From an uncultured Muribaculaceae bacterium (lineage in GTDB: Bacteria > Bacteroidota > Bacteroidia > Bacteroidales > Muribaculaceae): 61,841 nucleotides of DNA. Location of the stretch: positions 1-61,841 of the forward strand of contig CANRCT010000016.1 of assembly GCA_947629175.1 (NCBI GenBank), read 5' to 3'. Positions 18,836 to 27,613 of this stretch are shown in pieces. The position numbers and the translations under genes are program-made. Positions within the stretch are counted from its first letter, which is position 1; each line of letters starts with the position of its first letter. The notes beneath the pieces are model-generated. The model was not told where the DNA came from. It did not search any database and was given only the letters and a program-made list of their open reading frames with translations.

Positions 18836-20677
18836 ATGATGAGATCATTCGTGGTATTTATCGCGGCGGCCGCAATGCTCGCCGCCTCCGTTCCTTCAGC
18901 TTCCCAGGAGCAGCTGAAGGCAAGGATCATGAGCTACAACGTCAGAAACGGAGTGGGCTACGACAATAACCGCGACATAGCCCGCACAGCCAACGTCATA
19001 CTGCGCCAACAGCCCGACGTCGTGGCCATACAGGAGGTAGACAGCGTGACCGGACGCAGCGGAGGCCGCTACGTGCTCGGCGATCTGGCAGCAGCCACCG
19101 GCATGCACGCCACTTTCGCTCCGGCCATAGACTACGACGGCGGCAAATACGGCATAGGCATGCTGAGCCGCGAAGAGCCCCTGAGCGTGAAGAGAGTCGC
19201 TCTGCCGGGCCGGGAGGAGGCCCGCGCGCTCCTTATCGCCGAATTTCCCGCATATGTGGCGGCATGCACGCATCTATCGCTGACGCCTGCCGACGCCGAA
19301 GCATCGGTAGCCATCATCAGGGAGGCGGCCCGCGCGGCCGGCAAACCGCTGATACTGTGCGGAGATTTCAATTCATATCCCGACTCCCCCGTGATAAAGC
19401 ATCTTGAAGAGAGCTTCAAGCGCGTTTGCGACGACAAGCCGACATTTCCCGCACCCGAACCCAAGGAGAAGATAGATTTCATGATGATCAGCAAGGATTC
19501 CGGAGCCAGATGCCTCGGTTACCGAGTGGTGGAGGCTCCGGTGGAGAGCGATCACCGGCCTGTTGTAGCCGACATATATCTGCCCGTACCGGCCGATCGG
19601 ATCATATACCACCAGCCATATCTGCAGAACATGAGCCAGGATGGCGCGGTGACCGTAATGTACCAGACCCGGCCGATATGCACAAGCTCAGTGGAATACG
19701 GTACGGACACCATCAACACTCTCTCCGAGCGTCAGCTCATCGGAGGCCAGGAGGCGGTGCATGACATCGAGCACCGTGTGCGTCTGACAGGCCTGAAACC
19801 GGGACAGCGCTACTTCTATCGCGTCAGAGCCCGCGAGATCACCGAAAACCAGGGATATTACAAAAGCTTCGGCAACGAAAGCGTCACCCCCTGGCACACA
19901 TTTACCGTCCCCTCCCCTGCCCAAAAGGATTTCACAGCCGTAATAGTCAACGACATGCACTGTTTTCCGGCCACAATATCGGCAATGGCCAAAGTGGCCA
20001 TGCAGCAGAATCCCGACTTCGTAGTGTTTAACGGCGACTGCATGGCCGAACCGGGCTCGCGCAGCCAGGCCATACACGACATACATCTCATGGCCGACGC
20101 GTTCGGTCTCGCCGACCGTCCGGGAGTATTCATCAGAGGCAACCATGAGATACGCAATGCTTATTCATCCGGGCAGACATCGCTCGTGGACCGCAACGAC
20201 GGACTCACCTACGGCGCATTCAACTGGGGCGACACACGCTTCGTCACACTCGACTGCGGAGAGGACAAACCCGACACCACATGGGTGTATTACGGACTCA
20301 ACAACTTCAGCCGTCTGCGCCAGGAGCAGACCGAATTCATCAAAAACGAACTGGCTTCCAAGGAATTCAAAAAAGCCGGACGCAGGGTGCTCATTCACCA
20401 CATACCGGTATGGGGCAACACCGACAGCTACCAGCCCTGCACCCGGCTCTGGGCTCCCCTGCTGTCGAAAGCGCCGTTTGACATCAATATCACAGCCCAT
20501 GTCCACGAATACAACCGCATTGATCCAAAGCGGGGCGAGAATCCGTTTCCGGTCATTGTGGGAGGGGGTTACGACCTCGACGGAGCTACAGTGACGGTGC
20601 TTCGCCGGCAAGGCGACAGCATGAGCGTCACTGTGCTCGGAGCCGACGGACGCACGATTGACGCATTCCAGTTCTGA
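18836..20677 (+). CDS. Exported fusion of an EEP-type phosphodiesterase and a purple-acid-phosphatase-like enzyme
   Basis: A 613-residue protein with signal peptide (about 1-24). Residues 28-250 are an endonuclease/exonuclease/phosphatase domain: RIMSYNVRNG, IQEVD, LILCGDFNSYPDS and ESDHRPVVADI contain the Asn, Glu, Asp and His catalytic sites. Residues 255-355 look like the fibronectin-type domain of purple acid phosphatases. Residues 365-580 are a metallophosphatase with VNDMH, NGDCM, RGNHE, HHIP and AHVHEYNR metal-binding motifs. Two distinct phosphoesterases thus share one chain, which suits stepwise release of phosphate from a lipid headgroup, nucleotide or nucleic acid. It directly follows the phospholipase gene. 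Confidence 0.88.
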   Translation: MMRSFVVFIAAAAMLAASVPSASQEQLKARIMSYNVRNGVGYDNNRDIARTANVILRQQPDVVAIQEVDSVTGRSGGRYVLGDLAAATGMHATFAPAIDYDGGKYGIGMLSREEPLSVKRVALPGREEARALLIAEFPAYVAACTHLSLTPADAEASVAIIREAARAAGKPLILCGDFNSYPDSPVIKHLEESFKRVCDDKPTFPAPEPKEKIDFMMISKDSGARCLGYRVVEAPVESDHRPVVADIYLPVPADRIIYHQPYLQNMSQDGAVTVMYQTRPICTSSVEYGTDTINTLSERQLIGGQEAVHDIEHRVRLTGLKPGQRYFYRVRAREITENQGYYKSFGNESVTPWHTFTVPSPAQKDFTAVIVNDMHCFPATISAMAKVAMQQNPDFVVFNGDCMAEPGSRSQAIHDIHLMADAFGLADRPGVFIRGNHEIRNAYSSGQTSLVDRNDGLTYGAFNWGDTRFVTLDCGEDKPDTTWVYYGLNNFSRLRQEQTEFIKNELASKEFKKAGRRVLIHHIPVWGNTDSYQPCTRLWAPLLSKAPFDINITAHVHEYNRIDPKRGENPFPVIVGGGYDLDGATVTVLRRQGDSMSVTVLGADGRTIDAFQF

Positions 20678-20734
20678 ACCACAAAGCCTGCATGTGCGTT
20701 ATGTCTCTGTCAAATCCAACCAACATAACGCATC

Positions 20735-20989
20735 ATGAACAACCGTCTGCAAACAATAGATGACGTCAGAGTAGAAATCAACGACATCAACGGCAAGACC
20801 GTATCCGACTATCAGGGATCGGGCTACCACAATGTGGAAGAAGCCGTAATGGCAGCCTACGAAGGTGGGCCGGCCAATCTGCTCGACATCCGCGACTATA
20901 CTTTCACAGTCAGAAACCTCTCCACCGGCACCATGGGGCGATACCGCATGAATGCCCACGACCATCTGAAAATTCTTCCTGAAGAATAA
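20735..20989 (+). CDS. Small conserved hypothetical protein
   Basis: An 84-residue acidic protein (RLQTIDDVRVEINDINGK, then DYTFTVRNLSTGTMGRYRMN). I do not recognise a named family. No signal peptide or membrane span is present. It follows the phosphatase fusion by 57 bp and ends just before a strong hairpin at 21015, so it probably closes this transcript. Confidence 0.6.
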   Translation: MNNRLQTIDDVRVEINDINGKTVSDYQGSGYHNVEEAVMAAYEGGPANLLDIRDYTFTVRNLSTGTMGRYRMNAHDHLKILPEE

Positions 20990-21014
20990 CCTGTTTATTC
21001 CCATAAGACGCGGC

Positions 21015-21056
21015 CGGCCGCATCCAAGCTCTGGATAGAGCAACAGGATGCGGCCG
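21015..21056. terminator. Hairpin between convergent genes
   Basis: Perfect 11-bp arms cggccgcatcc (21015-21025) and ggatgcggccg (21046-21056) lie between the small hypothetical gene (plus) and the carboxynorspermidine dehydrogenase (minus). No clear T-run on either side, so the efficiency is uncertain. Confidence 0.65.
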
Positions 21057-21091
21057 ACTGTCTGTGTATATCTTTTCTACGGAGCCGTAGA

Positions 21092-22291
21092 TCAGTCCAT
21101 CTCCAGATCAAGATTGAGCACCTCGTGCCAGGGAAGTCCCTGCAGAGAGAGCTGCTCCATGAAGGGATCGGGATCAAACTCCTCGACATTGTGCACTCCC
21201 GGCTTCTTCCAGAGCCCCTTGAGATACATCATGGCGCCTATCATGGCCGGAACGCCCGTGGTGTAGCTGACGGCCTGCATGCCTGTCTCGCGGTAAGCCT
21301 CCTCATGCGAGCAGTTGTTGTAGATGTAGTAAGTGAGGTGCTTGCCATCCTTGTCGAGTCCGGAGATACGGCAGCCTATGGAGGTCTCGCCATGATAGTT
21401 CTCTCCCAGATCCTGCGGATTGGGAAGAACGGCCTTGAGGAACTGCAGCGGCACGATCTTGGTGCCGTTGTAGTCGATCTCGTCGATGCGCGCCATGCCG
21501 ATATCCTGGATCACGCGCAGATGGGTCAGATATTCCTGCCCGAACGTCATCCAGAAGCGTGCGCGCTTTATCGAGGGGAAGTTCTGCACAAGGCTTTCGA
21601 GCTCCTCGTGATAGAGCAGATACGACTCGCGTCCGCCGATATTGGGATACGTCAGATTACGGTGTATCTCGAGCGGCCCGGTGGTCACCCACTTGCCGTC
21701 CTGATAATAGCGGCCGTTCTGCGTGATCTCGCGGATGTTGATCTCCGGGTTGAAGTTGGTGGCGAAAGCCTTGCCGTGATCGCCTGCGTTGCAGTCGACT
21801 ATATCGAGATATTCCATCTCGCTGAAATAATGCTTGGCCGCATAAGCCGTGAACACTCCCGACACTCCCGGATCGAAGCCGCAGCCGAGAATGGCTGTCA
21901 GGCCGGCCTTCTCAAACTTCTCGCGATAGGCCCACTGCCAGGAATATTCGAAGTGGGCTACGTCGCGCGGCTCATAATTGGCCGTGTCGAGGTAGTTGAC
22001 ACCGCATTCCAGACATGCGTCCATGATGGTCAGATCCTGATAAGGAAGAGCCACATTGATGACAATGTCGGGTTTATGACGTCGAAGCAGCGCTACGAGC
22101 TGCTCCACCGAATCAGCATCGACCGAATCGGCCGTCATGTTTTTGGCCCCGATCTTGTCCACTATGGCCTGGCATTTCGACAAGGTGCGCGATGCGAGCA
22201 CGATCTCGCTGAACACCTCAGGATTCTGAGCGCACTTGTAGGCCACTACTGTACCGACGCCGCCGGCACCGATGATTATTACTTTTGACAT
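21092..22291 (-). CDS. Carboxynorspermidine/carboxyspermidine dehydrogenase (saccharopine-dehydrogenase family)
   Basis: A 399-residue NAD(P)-dependent enzyme. The Rossmann motif IIIGAGGVGTVVAYKCAQ at the start and GCGFDPGVSGVFTAYAAKHYF belong to the carboxynorspermidine dehydrogenase branch, which joins aspartate semialdehyde to a diamine in the alternative polyamine pathway used by many gut Bacteroidota. The decarboxylase partner is not in the window. A promoter lies at 22325-22356. Its upstream side is a 1.4-kb gene-free tract. Confidence 0.9.
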   Translation of the reverse strand: MSKVIIIGAGGVGTVVAYKCAQNPEVFSEIVLASRTLSKCQAIVDKIGAKNMTADSVDADSVEQLVALLRRHKPDIVINVALPYQDLTIMDACLECGVNYLDTANYEPRDVAHFEYSWQWAYREKFEKAGLTAILGCGFDPGVSGVFTAYAAKHYFSEMEYLDIVDCNAGDHGKAFATNFNPEINIREITQNGRYYQDGKWVTTGPLEIHRNLTYPNIGGRESYLLYHEELESLVQNFPSIKRARFWMTFGQEYLTHLRVIQDIGMARIDEIDYNGTKIVPLQFLKAVLPNPQDLGENYHGETSIGCRISGLDKDGKHLTYYIYNNCSHEEAYRETGMQAVSYTTGVPAMIGAMMYLKGLWKKPGVHNVEEFDPDPFMEQLSLQGLPWHEVLNLDLEMD

Positions 22292-22324
22292 ATCGCTCTA
22301 TTGGGTTATGTATATTATTGAGCG

Positions 22325-22356
22325 TAAAATTACATTTTTCAATCCTAACTTCCAAA
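22325..22356 (-). promoter_or_regulatory. Promoter of the carboxynorspermidine dehydrogenase gene
   Basis: On the minus strand TTTG (22353-22356), a 20-bp spacer and TAATTTTA (22325-22332) form a near-consensus Bacteroidota promoter, 34 bp before the start codon. Confidence 0.65.
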
Positions 22357-22516
22357 TTTAGCTCCCGGATCAACACGGATTAACATGTCATTTTATCCCG
22401 ACATTTTATCAATATGGCCGTTTCCGGCTATACAAAATATTCACATAGGGGAGTGTCATTACTATCCGCCCCGTTAATACAGTAGTATAAATCATGCATA
22501 TTTTACAGCGAAAACA

Positions 22517-22609
22517 TCAAAAGATAGATACAGGGGTCAAAAGAAGGGTCAAAAAAAGTTCAAAAAGGGTCAAAAGGGGGGGTCAAAAAAAGTTCAAAAG
22601 AGGGTCAAA
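22517..22609. repeat. Array A: G(G/T)TCAAA repeats at about 11-bp steps
   Basis: TCAA cores start at 22517, 22537, 22549, 22560, 22570, 22583, 22594 and 22605, so steps are mostly 10-13 bp with one of 20. Each is followed by an A-run. A-runs repeated once per helical turn are expected to bend DNA. Confidence 0.8.
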
Positions 22610-23098
22610 TTTTTAATAACAATCCTGCCCGCGGCAGCAGTATTTTATTATGGTGGAGGAGATGCTTTCAAAATTTCAGTATCAGATAATATTCATCATA
22701 TTATAAATAAAACAGAAACTACTGATTGTTTCGTCCGACAATAAAAATGTCTCCTTGATATGTCTTCATTCTGTCTTATATGTATTTTATTTTGCTTATT
22801 TTTATATAGTTACATTATATTCCACAAAATATAAATCTGTCTTTCACATATCCTTCATATCTCCTTCTGATTACATATCTCGTAGATAAATACAGATAAA
22901 TATCTTTTGTTACGAAATCATAAAATATAGGTTGACTAAAATATTTTCAAACAAAAACTAAAATTTAGCCTTAAATTGAATCATTCCGTACATTCATATA
23001 TAATGACTCACCCATATATCCATTGTCAGCTTCAACCATGTTTTCTACAACCGACCATCCGGAGCTGGATTTTGCCTAATCAATCTGACTCAATACAT

Positions 23099-23275
23099 GT
23101 TCGAAAAATGTTCGAATAGTGTTCGAATAGTGTTCGAATAGTGTTCGAATAATGTTCGAAAAGAGTTCAAAAGAATTTCAAAAGAAATTCAAAAGGATTT
23201 TGAAAGAACTAAAAGAATTTCAAAGTACCGATAGAATTTAAAAAGGATTAAAAAGGGGTCAAAAAAAGTTCAAAT
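23099..23275. repeat. Array B: GTTCGAATA repeats with an exact 11-bp period, decaying to TTCAAAAG
   Basis: GTTCGA (last copy GTTCAA) starts at 23099, 23110, 23121, 23132, 23143, 23154 and 23165, seven copies exactly 11 bp apart. Degenerate TTCAAAAG-like copies continue at 23177, 23188, 23199, 23208 and 23219, and again as GGTCAAA and GTTCAAA at 23257 and 23268. TTCGAA is itself a palindrome. Because 11 is not a multiple of 3 and TAG stops occur, the array is not a coding repeat. Confidence 0.9.
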
Positions 23276-23472
23276 TAACATATTTATAATCATCACTCAC
23301 ATAAATACAATAATTGTAAATAAACTATATATTCAATTAGTAGTCAACATATACGTACAAAAAGCGTACGAAATTCAACACTGAATTCAACTTATATTTT
23401 CCGATGCTTTATCCGGGATAAAGATTATTGTTTTTAATTCCTTTCCGGAGAATAACTGACATAAGGATTACC

Positions 23473-23565
23473 GGTCACTTAATCGGTCAACTTTTCGGTC
23501 AAAAAATCGGACACCGGTCAAAAAACCGGTCAATAATCCGGTCACCGGTCATATTAAACGGTTCA
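23473..23565. repeat. Array C: CGGTCA repeats spaced 12 and 7 bp
   Basis: GGTCA-type cores start at 23473, 23485, 23497, 23509 (GGACA), 23516, 23528, 23540, 23547 and 23560 (GGTTCA). The steps are 12, 12, 12, 7, 12, 12, 7 and 13 bp. All are on the same strand and share the G(G/T)TC(A/G)A core seen in arrays A and B. Confidence 0.88.
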
Positions 23566-23708
23566 AGAACATTCATTGATATTATTCCGGCAAATATGCA
23601 TTAAATATTTTAATAAGTATACAATTTCATTGCGCTGCGGATCATAATGACGAGGCGCCATGCCGGTATCCGGCACAGCGCCTGCCAATATGGACTGTAT
23701 CTCTAAAG

Positions 23709-24224
23709 TCAGTTGCCTATTATCAGCGAACGGACCGGGAAAAATCCTTTCATGTCTATAAGAGTAGTCATTTTGTTTTCCGTCATCAATATTATTATCT
23801 GATCGAAATAATAACCATCTTTGAACTTATAGAAGCCATAGATAAGCGTGTTGGTCTTTCCTGAAGCGGATTTCATCAGCAACTGAGGTTTACTCTGCAA
23901 TATTTTTCCATATTCAGCGTTGACCCTCTCGCTTTCCGAGGTCTTCTCTTTGACAAATTCGTTCACATAATCCCTGGCTACGCTTGAAGAAGCCTGACTC
24001 TGACAATTGAATATCTGGACTACCTCAAACCGTGCGTCCTTTGAAGATATCGGCAGCCGCGCCATCATATCTTTATATTTCTTATTCTCAAGCATAGCCT
24101 GAGATATATACGTGACCGTAACATTCGGATCATTGACCATTTTTTCGATGAAGACCGGCGAATCTGCCACGCATGGCGATATTATAGCCATGATGAGCGT
24201 AATGATTGTAATTAATCGTTTCAT
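23709..24224 (-). CDS. Small exported protein of an ECF-sigma locus
   Basis: A 171-residue protein with a signal peptide (MKRLITIITLIMAIISPCVA) and a mature part rich in charged residues (VFIEKMVNDPNVTVTYISQAML, KDARFEVVQIF, IIILMTENKMTTLIDMKGFF). The start at 24224 is chosen because the signal peptide begins there; 24272 would overlap the previous gene. It resembles the small periplasmic proteins that follow sigma/anti-sigma pairs in Bacteroidota (DUF4252/DUF6108-like), but I cannot assign a family firmly. It starts 1 bp after the anti-sigma-like gene. Confidence 0.65.
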   Translation of the reverse strand: MKRLITIITLIMAIISPCVADSPVFIEKMVNDPNVTVTYISQAMLENKKYKDMMARLPISSKDARFEVVQIFNCQSQASSSVARDYVNEFVKEKTSESERVNAEYGKILQSKPQLLMKSASGKTNTLIYGFYKFKDGYYFDQIIILMTENKMTTLIDMKGFFPVRSLIIGN

Positions 24225-24225
24225 A

Positions 24226-24726
24226 TTATCTGAAGTTAGGGATTGATGATATCTGATTTTCAATGGATGCATTTACATTCATAGATATTCGGTCGACAGT
24301 CTTGAACGCCGTCAGATTGGCCGCGTCGATACGGCTTTGGGCCATTGCCATGGCTCCGGCGAATATGGTCATGGCCTCGTCGGGATCGGTCACTATACGC
24401 GCTCCACTGCCCTGCCCTCCGCAAGATGCCGTGACCGCCATATCCGGCTCCACATCGCTGCCTGGCAAAATCCATGCACCTACAGTCGCGATGACTGCTA
24501 TTGCGGCCGCTACAGCTGAAATCCATACCGACCAACCCGAAAAACGCCTTCTGACGGGCTTAATTTCGTCCGGAGCAGCCATGGCATATATTTCTCCCAA
24601 GGCACGCATCAGACGGCCGTCAGCCGACTCATCGGCTGCAAGAATGCTCCGGAGCGAGGCTTCCTCTCTACGGTCAGTCTCGCCACCGTAATATTTTTCC
24701 AACAGATAATCCTTAGTCTCCATCAT
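24226..24726 (-). CDS. Single-span membrane protein, probable anti-sigma factor
   Basis: A 166-residue protein with a cytosolic N-terminus (YLLEKYYGGETDRREEASLRSIL), one membrane span at about 65-87 (WSVWISAVAAAIAVIATVGAW) and a periplasmic tail. The N-terminal segment resembles the short helical regions by which small anti-sigma factors hold ECF sigma factors. Its start overlaps the end of the sigma gene by 4 bp, and the exported protein follows after 1 bp. The role is inferred from layout and topology. Confidence 0.7.
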   Translation of the reverse strand: MMETKDYLLEKYYGGETDRREEASLRSILAADESADGRLMRALGEIYAMAAPDEIKPVRRRFSGWSVWISAVAAAIAVIATVGAWILPGSDVEPDMAVTASCGGQGSGARIVTDPDEAMTIFAGAMAMAQSRIDAANLTAFKTVDRISMNVNASIENQISSIPNFR

Positions 24727-25207
24727 GTGAATAATTCTTTAAGTTTTTTGCGTGTACGCGACAATATGGCTCTCACGTTGGCATCGGTCAGCCCCATAAG
24801 GTCGGCTATCTCTTTTGACGACATGCCGGTCATGACGCTCAGTCGCATCACCTGCCTGCTGTTGGCGGGTAGCAAATCGATAGCTCTCATGACGAGTGCG
24901 GCATCGGTCATGCTCTCGGCGCCGGAACATGTCGGGTTTACGATATGTCGGTCGGTTTCGGTATCGATAGCCTGAACAGGCGTCTGCCTGCGCCCTGCTA
25001 TATCCAAAGCCGCATTGCGCACAGCGATATTGAAATAAACGGAAGGCTGTCGACGGTGTCGAGCACGGAGCGACTGCACCATAATTTAAGCAATGCGTCC
25101 TGCACGGCATCGGCGGCCTCCTCACGGTCGGCGAGGATGGCGTAGGCTATACGATACATAACCGGACGGCACTGCTGCGATCTTATTTCAAACTCCTGCT
25201 GTGTCAT
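24723..25207 (-). pseudogene. ECF RNA polymerase sigma factor with a frameshift between regions 2 and 4
   Basis: The first frame from MTQQEFEIRSQQCR gives region 2 (AYAILADREEAADAVQDALLKLW) and reads through VLDTVDSLP. The frame then breaks near 25040-25051, and the second frame continues VYFNIAVRNAALDIAGR and region 4 (LPANSRQVMRLSVMTGMSSKEIADLMGL). One missing base (or two extra) at that point explains the break. The rest of both domains is intact, and the anti-sigma-like gene follows with a 4-bp overlap, so the damage is recent or is a sequence error. Confidence 0.85.
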
Positions 25208-25255
25208 TACATATAATACGACTTTACCGCGCCATGTTTTGTGACAACACAGACA

Positions 25256-25297
25256 GAAAAATGAGTCTGCCACTCCCTCGTCGGGAAAGGCAGACCC
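25256..25297 (-). terminator. Intrinsic terminator after gapA
   Basis: On the minus strand a GGTCTGCC...GGCAGACT hairpin (arms 25265-25271 and 25289-25295) is followed by CATTTTTC, the expected stem plus T-run, 36 bp beyond the gapA stop. Confidence 0.75.
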
Positions 25298-25332
25298 ATG
25301 TTATAATATCTGATATGTCTGTAAGCTACGGA

Positions 25333-26361
<1,029 letters not shown>

Positions 26362-26400
26362 TTATGATGAAGCTTTAGAAAAATATTCTTTGCTGCGACA

Positions 26401-26461
26401 CAAAATTAGTAATTATTTTTGAGTCATAAATGTTATTGACGTCTTTTTTTTCTTAATTTTG
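26401..26461. promoter_or_regulatory. Divergent -7 boxes for gapA and mscL
   Basis: TAATTTTG reads on the minus strand at 26401-26408 (toward gapA, 61 bp from its start codon) and on the plus strand at 26454-26461 (toward mscL, 49 bp before its start codon). The -33 elements of both are weak. Confidence 0.6.
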
Positions 26462-26509
26462 TTGTAAGTATGGCGGACAGTGTGCCGCCTTCACCAAAAT
26501 ATTTAATAA

Positions 26510-26950
26510 ATGGCTATATTAAAAGAATTTAAGGAATTTGCCATGCGCGGCAATGTGATCGACATGGCAGTAGGTGTGGTAATCGGCGCCGCGTTCGGCA
26601 AAATTGTATCCTCACTGGTCGACGATATCATCATGCCGCTGGTGGGGGTCGCAACCGGAGGTATGAACTTCACCGACTTCAAATGGGTGATACAGAAAGC
26701 GGTGACCGACGGACAGGAGATCATCACTCCCGAGGTGTCGCTCAACTGGGGCTCGTGGGTACAGACAGTGGTGGACTTCCTCATCGTGGCATTCTGCATC
26801 TTCATCATGGTGAAATTCATCAACCAGCTCCGCCGCAAGAAAGTGGAGCAGCCGGCTCCGGCGCCCGCTCCCGAACCTACCAAGGAAGAGGCGCTACTGA
26901 CCGAAATACGCGATCTTCTCAAGGCGCAGAACTGCGAGAAAAAGCAGTAA
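26510..26950 (+). CDS. mscL: Large-conductance mechanosensitive channel MscL
   Basis: A 146-residue inner-membrane channel that opens under high membrane tension. The N-terminal helix [20 protein letters not shown] leads into TM1 with the conserved Gly and Val pore face. TM2 is [18 protein letters not shown], followed by the RRKK cluster, a Pro/Ala linker and a charged C-terminal helix ([13 protein letters not shown]). The start gives the canonical N-terminus [10 protein letters not shown]. Confidence 0.95.
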   Translation: MAILKEFKEFAMRGNVIDMAVGVVIGAAFGKIVSSLVDDIIMPLVGVATGGMNFTDFKWVIQKAVTDGQEIITPEVSLNWGSWVQTVVDFLIVAFCIFIMVKFINQLRRKKVEQPAPAPAPEPTKEEALLTEIRDLLKAQNCEKKQ

Positions 26951-26967
26951 TACTCCCACCATCCGCT

Positions 26968-27609
26968 CTATTTCCGGCCGAAGTCGGCCGGTATCTCACC
27001 CCACTCCTCGGTAGGCCATTTGACCACCGGGTTGCGGGGTGTGTGCGTCTGCAGCCATGTCTCGGCGCGCTGCAGCAGCTCTCTGACCCTGGCGTTGGCG
27101 GCCGCAGGCTTTATCTGGGTGCGTGCGTGGCGGTCACGCACCCACGCCTGGGCCGTACGGCTGTCGGAATAAATGGTCACTCCCGTACGTCCCTGACGTT
27201 CGAGCAACGCCAGCGCGTGCACTATGGCCAGAAACTCGCCGATATTGTTGGTGCCACCCTCAAGAGGCCCGTAGTGAAAAAGCTCGCGGCCTGTCGACAG
27301 ATCCACCCCGCGGTATTCCATCGGCCCGGGATTGCCCGAACATGCGGCGTCGACACAGATAGCGTTCATGTTTATGCCCGGAATAGCCGCATAATTGACA
27401 GTCATGGCCGGACGGGAAGCGATGGCCGAGATGACAGCCATGTCATCGGCCCGGGTCTCCTCGCGATAGGCGGCTATCGCCGACTCAAGAGAGGAGAAAC
27501 TTTTGAATCGCGCGCCGGGAAAGCCATCGGTCTGAAGCTGACACTCCTCCCATGAATCATACACACCGGTATCGCGCCCGGCCCATACCACATAATATTT
27601 CTTTGCCAT
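26968..27609 (-). CDS. Ribonuclease H with N-terminal viroplasmin-like RNA-binding domain
   Basis: A 213-residue protein. Residues 1-50 (KYYVVWAGRDTGVYDSWEEC) form the small caulimovirus viroplasmin-type domain that binds RNA-DNA hybrids. Residues 75-210 form an RNase H fold with acidic sites in ICVDAACSGNPG, EFLAIVHAL and IYSDSRTAQAWV. The start at 27609 lies 4 bp after the preceding stop and gives the usual MAKKYY opening. It removes RNA from hybrids in the cytosol. It ends convergently with mscL. Confidence 0.9.
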   Translation of the reverse strand: MAKKYYVVWAGRDTGVYDSWEECQLQTDGFPGARFKSFSSLESAIAAYREETRADDMAVISAIASRPAMTVNYAAIPGINMNAICVDAACSGNPGPMEYRGVDLSTGRELFHYGPLEGGTNNIGEFLAIVHALALLERQGRTGVTIYSDSRTAQAWVRDRHARTQIKPAAANARVRELLQRAETWLQTHTPRNPVVKWPTEEWGEIPADFGRK

Positions 27610-27613
27610 AGTG

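Larger units (their letters stand above)
22357..23708. other. 1.35-kb gene-free AT-rich tract with several phased short-repeat arrays
   Basis: No open frame of notable length is present on either strand, and base composition is far more AT-rich than the neighbours. It contains three arrays described separately (22517-22609, 23099-23275, 23473-23565). It also has an 8-bp inverted repeat CTTTATCC/GGATAAAG at 23407-23423 and a GC-rich island near 22627-22640. The 22650-23090 part is plain AT-rich DNA in which I see no further structure. It separates two minus-strand genes. Confidence 0.8.

Noticed and set aside
22517-23565. CRISPR array
   Set aside because: Units are 11-12 bp with no unique spacers of 30-40 bp, no leader and no cas genes nearby.
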